Source of the DNA: an uncultured Pelagibacteraceae bacterium
GTDB taxonomy: Bacteria; Pseudomonadota; Alphaproteobacteria; Pelagibacterales; Pelagibacteraceae
Direction of reading: 5' to 3'
Assembly: GCA_902596355.1 (NCBI GenBank)
Contig: CACJTS010000005.1
Coordinates: 1-64,000 of the forward strand
DNA: 64,000 bases
In this document: piece after piece, positions 43,900-53,911 of the stretch
How the letters are laid out: each line of letters begins with the position of its first letter
Position numbering within the stretch: position 1 is the first letter of the stretch
Program-made: the position numbers and the translations under genes
Notes under the pieces: model-generated
Databases searched by the model: none
Seen by the model: the letters and a program-made list of their open reading frames with translations, nothing else
Told to the model about the DNA's origin: nothing

Positions 43900-46332
43900 A
43901 TGAAAACAAAAACTAAAGTTGTAGTAGTTGGTGGAGGAGTTGTAGGGGTAAGTGCCCTTTATCATTTAGCAAAAAAGGGTTGGTCTGATGTTGTTTTAGT
44001 TGAAAGAAAAGAGTTAACTTCGGGATCTACTTGGCACGCAGCAGGTTTGTTGCCTTTATTTAATATGAGTTATTCAGTTGGACAACTTCATAAATATGCA
44101 GTTAATCTTTACAAAACATTAGAGGAAGAAACTGGAAAAAATGTTGGCTTTAGTGTTGTTTCAAATATTCGTCTAGCAAGTACAAAAGATAGAATGGATG
44201 AATACCATCAATACGCAGGTGTCGCTCGAACTATCGGAGTAGATGTTAAATTTTTGAAACCAGAACAAGTAAAAGAAATTTGGCCATTATGTCATACAGA
44301 TGATTTAGTTGGCGCAATACAACACCCTGAAGATGGATACATTCAACCAGCAGATTTAACACAAGCATTAGCAACAGGTGCAAGAAATAGAGGAGCAGAA
44401 ATTTATAGAAACACAACTGTCCTATCAATGAGGCAAACTAAAGATGGATGGATTGTGGAAACAGATAAGGGATCAATAGAGTGCGAACATGTTATTTCTT
44501 GTTCTGGAAATTTTGCGAGACAAACAGGTGAAATGGTAGGATTAGATATTCCAGTAATACCTGTTGAACATCAATACATTGTTACAGAACCACATCCTGC
44601 AATTCAAAAAAGAAAAAAAGATGGATTACCAGAAATGGGAGTCTTAAGAGATAGTGATAGCAGATGGTATATGAGGGAAGAAGCTGGAGGATTGATTTTA
44701 GGTCCTTATGAAGATGGTGCGCCAGCTTGTTACGTAGAGGGGCCATCAAAAAATTCAGAATATGAATTATTTCAAGAAGACTTAGACAGATTAGCTCCAC
44801 ACATAGAAGGAGCAATTCATAGAGTACCTGCGTTTGGAGAAGTTGGAGTAAAGAAAGTTTATAATGGAGCAATCTGTTATACTCCTGATGGAAATCCAAT
44901 TGTTGGACCAGCTTGGGGACTTAAAAATTTTTGGATAAATGAAGGACATAGTTTTGGAATAACAGCAGCAGGTGGTGCAGGCTGGCAGTTAGCAGAGTGG
45001 ATCGTTGATGGCGAACCTACAATTGATATGTTAGGAGTTGAACCAAGACGTTACGGGAACTACGCAACTAAATCTTATTTGAAAGCAAAAAATGAAGAAG
45101 CATACAGCCATGTATTTATTGTTCACTATCCAGATGAAGAAAGACCAGCGGCAAGACCATTAAGAACAGCTCCTTGTTATGAACGAATGAAAAATTTAGG
45201 TGCTGTGTTTGGTCAGAAGTTTGGATGGGAAAGACCTAATTTTTTTGCAACAGACGGAATGGAACAAAAAGATGATTGGTCATTTAGAAGATCGAAATGG
45301 TTTGATGCTATAAAAAAAGAATGTCAAAATGTAAAAGAAAATGTTGGTCTTTTAGATATGACTGCATTTGCAAAATGTAGAATTAAAGGGCCTAAAGCAG
45401 AGGAATTTTTAGATTATTTAGTAGCTAATAAACTTCCAAAAAAGATTGGAAGGATAAATTTATGTCATGCTTTGAACACTAAAGGTGGGGTGCATTCAGA
45501 ATTTACAATAATGAAAGAAGCGGAAAATAGTTATTATCTAGTTTCTGCTGGAGCAAATTTAAGATTAGACCATGATTGGATACAAAAATGGATGCCAGAT
45601 GACGGGTCTGTAATATTTGAAGATCTAACAAATAGTACAGGAGTTCTGGTAGTAGCAGGACCTAAAGCTAGACAATTAATGCAAAAGGTTTCAACAGATG
45701 ATTTTTCTAATGAAAATTTCAAATGGTTGACTGCTAAAAATGTAAATGTTGGATATGCTCCAGTAAATGCAATGAGAGTAAACTTTGTGGGTGAGCTTGG
45801 TTGGGAACTACATCATCCAATTGAATATCAAAACCATATTTTTGATAAATTAATGGAAGCGGGAAAAGATTTAGGAATCAAACCTTTTGGGATTAGAGCA
45901 ATGAATAGTTTAAGAGTAGAAAAATCTTATAAACTAGTTGGTACAGAATTATCAATTGAATATTCACCATATGAGTCTGGTCTTGATAGATTTGTTCATC
46001 CAAATAAAGGAAACTTTATTGGGTTAGAAGCACTTAACAAATGGAGAGAAAAAGGTTTTGATAATAAATTGGTCACTTTAGAGGTTCATAATACTAAAGA
46101 TGCAGATGTGCTTGGAAATAATCCAATTTTTAAAGACGGAAAAGTTGTTGGAAGAGCAACCGGAGGTGAATTTGGTTTTAGATTAGATAAATCAATAGCT
46201 CTTGCAATGGTTAAGCCAGGTTGTTCGAATGTGGGCGACAAATTACAAGTTGATATTTTGGGTGAAATGTACGACGCTACTGTCTTAGATGAGAGTCCAT
46301 ATGATTCAGAAAATAATTTATTAAGAGCTTAA
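43900..46332 (+). CDS. Second dimethylglycine/sarcosine dehydrogenase-like flavoprotein (FAD + GcvT)
   Basis: This 810-residue paralogue of the protein at 33.9 kb has the same layout. It opens with [18 protein letters not shown] (6-23), STWHAAGL with the covalent-flavin histidine, and a C-terminal GcvT domain with [14 protein letters not shown] and [11 protein letters not shown]. The two proteins are related but well diverged, so they likely take different N-methyl amines, for example dimethylglycine and sarcosine. It overlaps etfB by one base and is followed by etfA and ETF-QO, which matches an electron route from flavin to ETF to the quinone pool. Confidence 0.88.
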   Translation: MKTKTKVVVVGGGVVGVSALYHLAKKGWSDVVLVERKELTSGSTWHAAGLLPLFNMSYSVGQLHKYAVNLYKTLEEETGKNVGFSVVSNIRLASTKDRMDEYHQYAGVARTIGVDVKFLKPEQVKEIWPLCHTDDLVGAIQHPEDGYIQPADLTQALATGARNRGAEIYRNTTVLSMRQTKDGWIVETDKGSIECEHVISCSGNFARQTGEMVGLDIPVIPVEHQYIVTEPHPAIQKRKKDGLPEMGVLRDSDSRWYMREEAGGLILGPYEDGAPACYVEGPSKNSEYELFQEDLDRLAPHIEGAIHRVPAFGEVGVKKVYNGAICYTPDGNPIVGPAWGLKNFWINEGHSFGITAAGGAGWQLAEWIVDGEPTIDMLGVEPRRYGNYATKSYLKAKNEEAYSHVFIVHYPDEERPAARPLRTAPCYERMKNLGAVFGQKFGWERPNFFATDGMEQKDDWSFRRSKWFDAIKKECQNVKENVGLLDMTAFAKCRIKGPKAEEFLDYLVANKLPKKIGRINLCHALNTKGGVHSEFTIMKEAENSYYLVSAGANLRLDHDWIQKWMPDDGSVIFEDLTNSTGVLVVAGPKARQLMQKVSTDDFSNENFKWLTAKNVNVGYAPVNAMRVNFVGELGWELHHPIEYQNHIFDKLMEAGKDLGIKPFGIRAMNSLRVEKSYKLVGTELSIEYSPYESGLDRFVHPNKGNFIGLEALNKWREKGFDNKLVTLEVHNTKDADVLGNNPIFKDGKVVGRATGGEFGFRLDKSIALAMVKPGCSNVGDKLQVDILGEMYDATVLDESPYDSENNLLRA

Positions 46333-47081
46333 TGAAAATTTTAGTAGCTGTAAAAAGGGTTATTGATTACAACGTTCAAATTAGAGTTAAAGAAGATGGA
46401 ACTGGTGTAGTTACTGACAATGTTAAAATGTCAACTAATCCTCCTGATGATAATGCAATAGAAGAAGCTGTAAAAATTAAAGAGGCAGGTAAAGCCACAG
46501 AGGTAGTCGCAATAACTGTTGGAGAACAAAAAGCTCAAGAGACAGTTAGAAAAGCTTTAGCGGTTGGTGCAGATAGAGGTATTCATGTAAAAGTGGATGG
46601 AATACTTGAACCTTTAGCCGTTTCAAAAATTTTACAAAAAGTAGTCGATAAAGAAAAACCAGATTTAGTGTTCATGGGTAAACAAGCAATTGATGATGAT
46701 TGTAATCAGACAGGTCAAATGCTGAGCGCTTTATTAAATTGGCCACAAGCAACATTTGCATCAAAGATTGATGTGAAAGATAATAAATTAGAAGTAACTA
46801 GAGAAATAGACGAAGGTCTTGAAACAATTGAAATAAATGTTCCAGCTATAGTAACTTGTGATCTTAGGCTGAATGAACCAAGATATGCATCACTACCAAA
46901 TATAATGAAGGCTAAGAAAAAACCTATAGAGGAAATTGCAGCTTCTGATTTAGGCGTAGATGTATCACCAAGATTAGAGCAATTAAAAGTAGAGGAACCT
47001 CCAAAAAGAAAAGCAGGTATAAAAGTAGCAAATGTTGCAGAATTAGTTCAAAAATTAAAAAATGAGGCGAAGGTAATTTAA
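46332..47081 (+). CDS. etfB: Electron transfer flavoprotein beta subunit
   Basis: This 249-residue protein begins [19 protein letters not shown] and has the ETF-beta pattern with [15 protein letters not shown] near 118-132 and the C-terminal [11 protein letters not shown] recognition loop. That loop contacts the partner dehydrogenases. It shares single-base overlaps (TAATG) with the dehydrogenase gene before it and etfA after it. It accepts electrons from the flavin demethylases. Confidence 0.95.
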   Translation: MKILVAVKRVIDYNVQIRVKEDGTGVVTDNVKMSTNPPDDNAIEEAVKIKEAGKATEVVAITVGEQKAQETVRKALAVGADRGIHVKVDGILEPLAVSKILQKVVDKEKPDLVFMGKQAIDDDCNQTGQMLSALLNWPQATFASKIDVKDNKLEVTREIDEGLETIEINVPAIVTCDLRLNEPRYASLPNIMKAKKKPIEEIAASDLGVDVSPRLEQLKVEEPPKRKAGIKVANVAELVQKLKNEAKVI

Positions 47082-48034
47082 TGGCAGTTTTACTTATAGC
47101 AGAACACAATAATAAAGAGTTAAGACCATTTACTCTTAATGCAGCTACAGCAGCATCTCAAATTGATTCAGATGTTCATGCTGTAATTATTGGTCAAAAT
47201 TCTGCAGATGCTGCAAAACAATTATCTGAACTTCCAGTAGTAAAAAAAGTATTGAGTGTAGAGGGAGCTCATTATGAAAACTTCACAGCAGAAAATTTTG
47301 CTCCAGTGATTGTTAAACTAGCAGAAAATTATTCTCACATTGTTTGTTCGGCAAATACATTTGGAAAAAATTTGATGCCTCGAATTGCTGCTCATCTTGA
47401 TACATCACAAGTAAGTGACATTATTAAAGTAATAGCACCAGATACTTTTTTAAGACCAATTTATGCTGGTAACGCTTTTGCAACAATTAAGAGCAATGAT
47501 GCTAAAAAGTGTGTTACAATCAGACCCACTTCTTTCGATCCCTGTGAAAGCACAGGTGGATCAGCTCCAATTGAAAAAGTAGATCCTAGTGAAGAGTTTT
47601 CAAATACAAAATTTATCAAAAGAGAAGAAATTAAATCTGATCGACCTGAACTTGGAACAGCAAGAATTGTTGTGTCAGGTGGCAGAGGAATGCAAAGTGG
47701 GGACAATTTTAAATTAATTACAGAAATTGCTGACAAACTAGGTGCAGCAATAGGAGCATCAAGAGCGGCAGTAGACGCTGGATACATAAGCAATGATCAT
47801 CAAGTAGGACAAACAGGAAAAGTTGTTGTTCCAGATTTGTATATTGCTATTGGAATTTCTGGGGCAATTCAGCACTTAGCTGGAATGAAGGAAAGTAAAG
47901 TTATTGTTGCAATTAATAAAGATGGTGAAGCACCAATTTTTAGTGTAGCAGATTATGGTCTAGAAGCAGATTTATTTGAGGCTATACCTCAGTTCATGGA
48001 AGAACTGAACAAATTAAACACTATACAAAAATAA
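47081..48034 (+). CDS. etfA: Electron transfer flavoprotein alpha subunit
   Basis: This 317-residue protein has the conserved C-terminal FAD site: [37 protein letters not shown] and the [11 protein letters not shown] segment. It holds the FAD of the ETF heterodimer. It directly follows etfB and precedes the ETF-ubiquinone oxidoreductase gene by 23 bases. Confidence 0.96.
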   Translation: MAVLLIAEHNNKELRPFTLNAATAASQIDSDVHAVIIGQNSADAAKQLSELPVVKKVLSVEGAHYENFTAENFAPVIVKLAENYSHIVCSANTFGKNLMPRIAAHLDTSQVSDIIKVIAPDTFLRPIYAGNAFATIKSNDAKKCVTIRPTSFDPCESTGGSAPIEKVDPSEEFSNTKFIKREEIKSDRPELGTARIVVSGGRGMQSGDNFKLITEIADKLGAAIGASRAAVDAGYISNDHQVGQTGKVVVPDLYIAIGISGAIQHLAGMKESKVIVAINKDGEAPIFSVADYGLEADLFEAIPQFMEELNKLNTIQK

Positions 48035-48057
48035 TCCTTACAGTTAAAAACTAGAGT

Positions 48058-49677
48058 ATGTCTAGAGAATCAATGGAATATGATGTTGTAATTATAGGAG
48101 GAGGACCATCAGGTTTATCAACTGCAATAAAATTAAAAAAACTAGAACCAAATCTAAATGTTTGTTTATTGGAAAAAGCATCAGAAATTGGAGCCCATAT
48201 TTTAAGTGGAAATGTATTTGAAACACGTGCTCTAGATGAATTATTACCAAATTGGAGAGAGTTAAATTCTCCCGTCAAAACAAAAGTAACTAAAGAAAAA
48301 TTTTTATTTTTAGGAAAAACCAAATCTTTAAGTTGGCCAACTTGGCTACTACCTGCTATACAACAAAATCATAAAAATTATATTATTAGTCTTGCAAATT
48401 TATGTAGATGGCTTGCTGAACAAGCTGAAAATTTAGGTGTAGAAATCTTTCCAGGATTTCCAGCAAGTGAAATTTTATATAACGATGATGGATCTGTTAA
48501 AGGTGTTGCAACTCAAGATATGGGCATAGACAAAGATGGTAATAAAAAAGATAGTTTTGAACCTGGTATTGAACTTTTAGGTAAAGTAACTGTTTTTGCA
48601 GAAGGTTGCAGAGGTCACTTAGGAAAACAACTAATTGAAAAATTTGAACTAAACAAAGGTAAAGATCCTCAGCAATATGGAATTGGTTTTAAAGAAATTT
48701 GGGAAATAGAGGATAAAAATCATGAAGAAGGCTTAGTTATGCATACAGCTGGATGGCCATTGGATAACAATACATATGGTGGTAGTTTTATGTATCATGC
48801 AGAAAATAAACAAATTTTTTTGGGCTATGTAATTGGTCTAGATTACAAAAATCCACATTTATCACCTTATGATGAATTTCAGAGGTTTAAAACACATCCA
48901 GCAATTAAAAAAATTATAGAAGGTGGAAAAAGAATTTCTTACGGTGCAAGAGCTTTAATTGAAGGTGGATTTCAAAGTTTGCCAAAAATGTTTATGCCCG
49001 GAGCTTTGTTAGTTGGTTGTGATGCTGGAACTTTAAATATGCCAAAAATTAAAGGCTCTCATACAGCTATGAAAAGTGGGATTATTGCAGCCGAAACTAT
49101 TAATGAACACTTAAAAGAAAACAAAGATTTATCTATTTATGAAGATAAATTTAAAAATAGTTGGTTATATAAAGAGCTTTATGAAGCAAGAAATGTAAAA
49201 CCAAGTTTTAGCTGGGGGCTAATTTTAGGAATTATTTTTACAGGAATAGATCAAATTTTATTTAGAGGAAAACTTCCTTTTACGCTTAAACACAAACATG
49301 CTGATCATGAAACATTAAAACCAGCAAACCAAATGCCTAAAATAGATTATCCAAAATACGATAATATTATTACTTTTGATAAGACTAGCTCTGTATATCT
49401 AACGGGGACTAATCACGCAGATAATCAGCCTGTTCATTTAAAACTAAAGGATCCAGATTTACCCATTAAATATACATTAGAAAAATTTGATGAACCTGCT
49501 CAAAGATATTGTCCAGCGGGCGTTTATGAAGTTCAAAAAGAAAACAATATTAACAAATTCGTGATTAATTCCCAAAATTGCATACATTGTAAAACATGTG
49601 ATATTAAAGAACCTTCTCAAAATATTACTTGGGTTACACCAGAAGGGAGTGGTGGTCCAAGATATGGTAATATGTAA
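48058..49677 (+). CDS. Electron transfer flavoprotein-ubiquinone oxidoreductase
   Basis: This 539-residue inner-membrane-associated protein passes ETF electrons to ubiquinone. It has an N-terminal FAD motif VVIIGGGPSGLSTAI (about 10-24) and a C-terminal [4Fe-4S] region with CPAGVYEV, then NCIHCKTCDIKEPSQNI. It completes the ETF branch of the operon. It ends at the base before the stop of the converging DUF2237 gene, with no terminator hairpin between them. Confidence 0.95.
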   Translation: MSRESMEYDVVIIGGGPSGLSTAIKLKKLEPNLNVCLLEKASEIGAHILSGNVFETRALDELLPNWRELNSPVKTKVTKEKFLFLGKTKSLSWPTWLLPAIQQNHKNYIISLANLCRWLAEQAENLGVEIFPGFPASEILYNDDGSVKGVATQDMGIDKDGNKKDSFEPGIELLGKVTVFAEGCRGHLGKQLIEKFELNKGKDPQQYGIGFKEIWEIEDKNHEEGLVMHTAGWPLDNNTYGGSFMYHAENKQIFLGYVIGLDYKNPHLSPYDEFQRFKTHPAIKKIIEGGKRISYGARALIEGGFQSLPKMFMPGALLVGCDAGTLNMPKIKGSHTAMKSGIIAAETINEHLKENKDLSIYEDKFKNSWLYKELYEARNVKPSFSWGLILGIIFTGIDQILFRGKLPFTLKHKHADHETLKPANQMPKIDYPKYDNIITFDKTSSVYLTGTNHADNQPVHLKLKDPDLPIKYTLEKFDEPAQRYCPAGVYEVQKENNINKFVINSQNCIHCKTCDIKEPSQNITWVTPEGSGGPRYGNM

Positions 49678-50061
49678 TTATGATAAGTCTATTGCAAACC
49701 TCTTTAACGTTTCAATAGGAAGATATTTTAGGGTATTTTGATGAGTTCTTTTTAGGAATATTGGACAACCCTTACCTGCTTCAACAGCTCTAGCATACCA
49801 ACTAGCACACACACACCAACCATCTCCATCTTTTAATCCAGGAAAACCAAACTCTGGGTGTGGAGTTATCAAATCATTTCCAGCTTCTTTTAACCATTCT
49901 AAAAACTCAGTTGTTACTTTTGCACAAACAGTATGAACACCATGATCATTTTTATCTGTATTACAACAACCATCTCGAAACCAACCTGTTAAAGGATCGT
50001 TAGAACATTCCTCTAAGTTTTCGCCTAGAACATTTATTTGTTTTTTAGTTTGAATAGACAT
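49678..50061 (-). CDS. DUF2237 family protein
   Basis: This protein of about 127 residues has VLGENLEECSNDPLTGWFRDGCC, HTVCAKVT and GDGWCVCASWYARA, all typical of DUF2237, a cysteine-rich family of unknown function. I start it at MSIQTKKQINVLG (50061), where homology begins; an open frame continues further upstream but lies inside the neighbouring oxygenase gene. It overlaps the end of that gene by 17 bases. Confidence 0.85.
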   Translation of the reverse strand: MSIQTKKQINVLGENLEECSNDPLTGWFRDGCCNTDKNDHGVHTVCAKVTTEFLEWLKEAGNDLITPHPEFGFPGLKDGDGWCVCASWYARAVEAGKGCPIFLKRTHQNTLKYLPIETLKRFAIDLS

Positions 50062-50686
50062 TAAATATTTTTTCGTCAATAAAAGCATTAAACGAAACAG
50101 ATCTTCTTTCCTCATCAGTTCCATAAAATGGATATACTGCATGCATAAGATAATGTGGAAAAAAATAAAAATAACCAACTTCTGGAGTTATACTTAAACT
50201 TGAACCTGATAAAAATTGTTTAGAACCATGAAGAAGTTCTATTTTCCCATTTTTATTATATTTTTTATTTTTTTGTGGGTTGTTACCTAAAGAGCTTGGA
50301 ACTTTTAAATATCCTACTCCTGAAATATGTCCTCCATGCCAATGAACAGGATTATATTCATTTTGAAATTGTCTCACTACCCATGATTTAATCATTTTAA
50401 ATTCTTTAATTTCTTTATTTTCAGATATTTTTATCCAACTGGAAACAGAAGAAGCTAAAAATTTTAGAAAACCTGATGAAGATAAAAAATTTTCTTCTAA
50501 TTTAAACTCTTGAGTAACATGACCAGCTAATGTATTGCCATTATCTAAGTCTTCACTTTTCTTTTTATCTAAAATAATATTTTCTATATATTTATTTAAA
50601 CTATCAATTAAATCATTTGGAATTTTTACCCTCGCTATTGAGGGGCCAAAGGGCTTAATTACTTTTAGTTCGTTATTTTGACTCAT
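50045..50686 (-). CDS. Putative Fe(II)/2-oxoglutarate-dependent oxygenase
   Basis: This 213-residue protein has WHGGHISGVGYL with iron-ligand candidates, a distal histidine in YLMHAVYPF and an arginine in ERRSVSFNAFI. It matches the 2OG-Fe(II) oxygenase group (TIGR02466-like) by pattern. The substrate is unknown, often protein or small-molecule hydroxylation. It is transcribed together with DUF2237. Confidence 0.75.
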   Translation of the reverse strand: MSQNNELKVIKPFGPSIARVKIPNDLIDSLNKYIENIILDKKKSEDLDNGNTLAGHVTQEFKLEENFLSSSGFLKFLASSVSSWIKISENKEIKEFKMIKSWVVRQFQNEYNPVHWHGGHISGVGYLKVPSSLGNNPQKNKKYNKNGKIELLHGSKQFLSGSSLSITPEVGYFYFFPHYLMHAVYPFYGTDEERRSVSFNAFIDEKIFNVYSN

Positions 50687-50734
50687 TAGAAAACTATGAT
50701 GAAAATTATATAATATAAATTATCTTTATCCTAT

Positions 50735-51202
50735 TTAAATTTTTGTAGGATTTGGTTGGCCTTTATAAACTTCTTCCGGATCGAATTTTTTTTCTTTTTC
50801 AAGAAATTTCATTTCTATTTTTCTTCCATTCTCAATTGGTCCCATAGGAATAGATCTATAAAAGCATGATCTGTAACCAACATGACAACTAGCTCCATCG
50901 CCAATATCAACTGTTAACCATATAGAGTCTTGATCATCATCAATTCTGATTTCTGTAACTTTTTGAGTGAACCCACTCGTTTTACCTTTATGCCAAATAG
51001 CTTTTCTAGATCTGCTAAAATAATGTGCTTCTTTAGTTTCAATTGTCTTTTTAAGAGCTTCCACATTCATATATCCATGCATTAAAATATCTTTAGTTTT
51101 TGAACACATAGTAATTACTGGAATTAACCCATCATTATCAAATTTAGGTGAGAGTAGATTTCCTTCCTCGATATCGTAGATATTTTCTCTTTTTTTGAAC
51201 AT
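50735..51202 (-). CDS. hisI: Phosphoribosyl-AMP cyclohydrolase
   Basis: This 155-residue histidine-biosynthesis enzyme hydrolyses phosphoribosyl-AMP. It carries LMHGYMNVEALKKT, HYFSRSRKAIWHKG and the zinc-binding GDGASCHVGYRSCFY. It stands alone, without the HisE pyrophosphohydrolase domain. It is divergent from folE. Confidence 0.95.
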   Translation of the reverse strand: MFKKRENIYDIEEGNLLSPKFDNDGLIPVITMCSKTKDILMHGYMNVEALKKTIETKEAHYFSRSRKAIWHKGKTSGFTQKVTEIRIDDDQDSIWLTVDIGDGASCHVGYRSCFYRSIPMGPIENGRKIEMKFLEKEKKFDPEEVYKGQPNPTKI

Positions 51203-51279
51203 ATGCGGTGACTATGTAGCACATATATCAATATATTAAATATTTTTAAAATGAAGTAATTACTGTATAAAAAGACGCT

Positions 51280-51900
51280 ATGAAATTAGTAAAAGACACA
51301 GATAACAAGAACTTAGACATAAAAAAAGTTTCTGACAAAGAAGCTGAAGAAGCTATAAGAACTATTTTATCTTGGATGGGTGAGGATCCTAAAAGAGAGG
51401 GATTGTTAGAAACCCCTAAAAGAGTTGTAAAAGCTTTTAAAGAATATTTTCAAGGTTACAGTGAGGACGCAAAAAAAGTATTAGATAAAACTTTTGGTGA
51501 TGTTGAAGGTTATAGCGATATGGTTGTTCAAAAAAATATTTCTGTTCAAAGTCACTGCGAACATCACATGGCTCCAATTATTGGAAAAGCTCATGTTGCT
51601 TACATACCAAATGAAAGAGTTGTAGGGTTGAGTAAAATTGCAAGAGTTGTTGAAATATTTTCAAAAAGATTGCAAACACAAGAAAGATTAACTGTTCAGA
51701 TAGCAAATACACTTATGGAAGCTCTAGATGCAAAAGGTGTAGCAGTTACAATTGATTCAACTCATCAGTGTATGACTATGAGGGGTATTAAAAAAGAACA
51801 AGCAACGACAGTAACTAATTTTTACTTAGGTCAATTTAAGGAAGATTTAAGTTATCAAAATAGATATTTACGATTTATCAGCACTACGTTAAAAGACTAG
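51280..51900 (+). CDS. folE: GTP cyclohydrolase I
   Basis: This 206-residue enzyme makes dihydroneopterin triphosphate, the first step to tetrahydrofolate. Zinc and catalytic residues lie in SHCEHHMAPIIGKAHVAYIP, with LSKIARVVEIFSKRLQTQE and HQCMTMRGIKK downstream. It begins a folE-acuI-like-lysR run; the next gene starts 1 base after its stop. Its presence in this region fits the heavy THF use by the demethylases. Confidence 0.96.
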   Translation: MKLVKDTDNKNLDIKKVSDKEAEEAIRTILSWMGEDPKREGLLETPKRVVKAFKEYFQGYSEDAKKVLDKTFGDVEGYSDMVVQKNISVQSHCEHHMAPIIGKAHVAYIPNERVVGLSKIARVVEIFSKRLQTQERLTVQIANTLMEALDAKGVAVTIDSTHQCMTMRGIKKEQATTVTNFYLGQFKEDLSYQNRYLRFISTTLKD

Positions 51901-51901
51901 T

Positions 51902-52903
51902 GTGTCTGATCAATTTAAAGCATTAGTCCTTAATCAAGAGGGTGAAAAATTTTCACGTGAAGTAAAGCTTTTAGATAAAAGTTTTTTAAAACATGGGGAT
52001 GTAACTGTAAAAGTAGATTATTCTGACCTTAATTTTAAAGATGGAATGATTTTAAAAAATGGTGGAAGATTAGTTAAAGAGTTTCCACATATTCCAGGAA
52101 TAGATTTTTCAGGAAAAATTATTGAAAGTGAAAATTCAAAATTTAAAGAAGGAGATGAGGTAATTTTAACAGGATTTAGAGTTGGAGAAATATTTTTTGG
52201 TGGGTATTCACAAATTGCAAAAGTAAGTGGAGATTTTTTAATAAAAAAACCTGATAGCTTAACAACTAAACAAGCCATGATTTTAGGTACAGCAGGTTTT
52301 ACTTCATTAATGAGTGCTTTTGCAATTCAAGCAAGAGAAAGTATTTTGCTGGGTGAAAAAGTTAATGACGTTTTAGTAACAGGTGCAACTGGAGGAGTTG
52401 GTAGTGTGGCAGTTATGGTTTTAACTAAAATGGGATACATGGTTTCTGCTGTTACTGGAAAAGACTCAAAATCAGATTATTTAAAATCATTAGGTGCAAA
52501 AAACATTATAAATAGGGCTGAATTTGATAAAGATCCACGACCAATAGACAAAGGTTTATGGGATGGTGTAGTAGATACAGTTGGAGGGAAAATTTTGGCA
52601 AATGCAATCGCTCAAACAAAATCTAATGGAATAATAGCTGTTTGTGGAAATGCAAACAGTAATGAACTGAATACAAATTTATTACCATTTATGCTGAGAG
52701 GTATTAAAGTTTGGGGTATGGACTCCGCTAATTGCAGTATAAGAAGAAGAGGTTTTATTTGGGGAGAAGCTTCAAAATTAATTGATTTTAATATATTAGA
52801 AAAATCTGTTTTAACAGTCAGTTTGGAAGAATTAATTCAAACTTACCCAAAAATTTTAAAAGGTGAAATTTCAGGCAGAGTTTTAGTTGATTTGAATAAA
52901 TAA
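51902..52903 (+). CDS. acuI: Acryloyl-CoA reductase-like MDR enzyme (AcuI/YhdH family)
   Basis: This 333-residue zinc-free medium-chain reductase has DYSDLNFKDGMIL, PHIPGIDFSGKI, VTGATGGVGSVAVMVL and ILKGEISGRVLVDL, all typical of the YhdH/AcuI branch. AcuI reduces toxic acryloyl-CoA to propionyl-CoA with NADPH and is widely linked to DMSP cleavage in marine bacteria. It starts with GTG at 51902 and ends in a TAATG overlap with a LysR gene. Its presence strengthens the DMSP-lyase reading of the M24 protein at 36.9 kb. Confidence 0.85.
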   Translation: MSDQFKALVLNQEGEKFSREVKLLDKSFLKHGDVTVKVDYSDLNFKDGMILKNGGRLVKEFPHIPGIDFSGKIIESENSKFKEGDEVILTGFRVGEIFFGGYSQIAKVSGDFLIKKPDSLTTKQAMILGTAGFTSLMSAFAIQARESILLGEKVNDVLVTGATGGVGSVAVMVLTKMGYMVSAVTGKDSKSDYLKSLGAKNIINRAEFDKDPRPIDKGLWDGVVDTVGGKILANAIAQTKSNGIIAVCGNANSNELNTNLLPFMLRGIKVWGMDSANCSIRRRGFIWGEASKLIDFNILEKSVLTVSLEELIQTYPKILKGEISGRVLVDLNK

Positions 52904-53790
52904 TGGATTGGGATAAATTAAAAATTTTTCATGCTGTAGCAGAAGCTGGTAGTTTTACTAATGCTACTGTAAATTTAAATCTTAGCCAATCGGCTATTAG
53001 TAGACAAATTCAATCATTAGAACAAGATTTAAAAGTTCAATTATTTGAAAGACATGCAAGAGGATTAACGCTAACAGAAAATGGTGAATATGTTTTTAAA
53101 ACAGCTCATGAAGTAATAAGCAAACTTAAAGAAGTGGAGACTTCATTAGGAGATCAAAAAAGCAAACCAACAGGCAAATTAACAATTACAACTGTTAGAA
53201 GTTTCGGAACTCACTGGTTGACACCTAGAATTCAAGAATTTATGAGGCTTAATCCAGAAATTGAAATCGAATTAGTTTTTGATGATAAAGAATTAGATTT
53301 AAGTACACGACAAGCTGATATTGGAATTTTTATGAGAAGACCAAAACAGCTTAATTATATTCAAAAAAAATTAGTCGATATTAAGTATTACATTTATGGA
53401 TCAAATAAATACTTAGAAAAAAATGGTATGCCAAAAACAGTTAACGATTTAAATAAACATAAGTTCATTTCTTTTGGAAAAGGTGCCCCTTCACCAGTTT
53501 ACAATCCTGATTGGGCATTAAAAATAGGAATGCATGATGGAAAAAAACGTAAATCTATTATGAAAGTTAATAGTGTTAGTGGCTTGTTGTACGGTGTTGA
53601 GTCTGGTGTTGGATTAGCTGCACTACCTGAATATTTGGTATCGAATACGAGCAATATAATTAAAGTACTACCAAAAGTAGAGGGACCTATAACAGAAGCA
53701 CATTTTGTGTACCCGCAATCCTTAAAAAATACTGCCAGAGTCCAAGCGTTCAGAAATTTCTTATTTAGTAAAATAGGCGACTGGAAATAG
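52903..53790 (+). CDS. LysR-family transcriptional regulator
   Basis: This 295-residue protein has an N-terminal winged helix-turn-helix (LKIFHAVAEAGSFTNATVNL, then LSQSAISRQIQSLEQDL) and a C-terminal periplasmic-binding-like effector domain. Co-transcription with the AcuI-like gene (TAATG) is unusual for LysR, which is more often divergent. It may respond to an acrylate- or DMSP-derived signal, but the target is unknown. It is the only clear one-component regulator in the window. Confidence 0.9.
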   Translation: MDWDKLKIFHAVAEAGSFTNATVNLNLSQSAISRQIQSLEQDLKVQLFERHARGLTLTENGEYVFKTAHEVISKLKEVETSLGDQKSKPTGKLTITTVRSFGTHWLTPRIQEFMRLNPEIEIELVFDDKELDLSTRQADIGIFMRRPKQLNYIQKKLVDIKYYIYGSNKYLEKNGMPKTVNDLNKHKFISFGKGAPSPVYNPDWALKIGMHDGKKRKSIMKVNSVSGLLYGVESGVGLAALPEYLVSNTSNIIKVLPKVEGPITEAHFVYPQSLKNTARVQAFRNFLFSKIGDWK

Positions 53791-53848
53791 AGACTACTAA
53801 AATCCCATATAATAATAACAAATATATGATATGCGACATTATTGCGAT

Positions 53849-53879
53849 TGATAATCATTCTCATTGCGAATAGTTCTCA
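53849..53879 (+). promoter_or_regulatory. Tandem Fur/iron-box-like sites upstream of the iron-binding protein gene
   Basis: TGATAATCATTCTCA (53849-53863) matches the 7-1-7 Fur consensus TGATAATnATTATCA at 13 of 14 positions. It also satisfies the alphaproteobacterial TGA-N9-TCA iron box. A second, weaker copy TGCGAATAGTTCTCA (53865-53879, 11 of 14) follows immediately. The sites end about 30 bases before the start codon of the ferric-binding protein. Iron-dependent repression of the iron transporter is expected. Confidence 0.75.
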
Positions 53880-53911
53880 TTCTCAAAAATAACGTAAATT
53901 TAAGGATAAAT

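Noticed and set aside
44582-44899. Long open frames on the strand opposite the flavin dehydrogenase, ETF and ABC ATPase genes
   Set aside because: They lie wholly inside well-supported genes, have low-complexity leucine- or proline-rich translations and no ribosome-binding sites, so they are antisense shadows.
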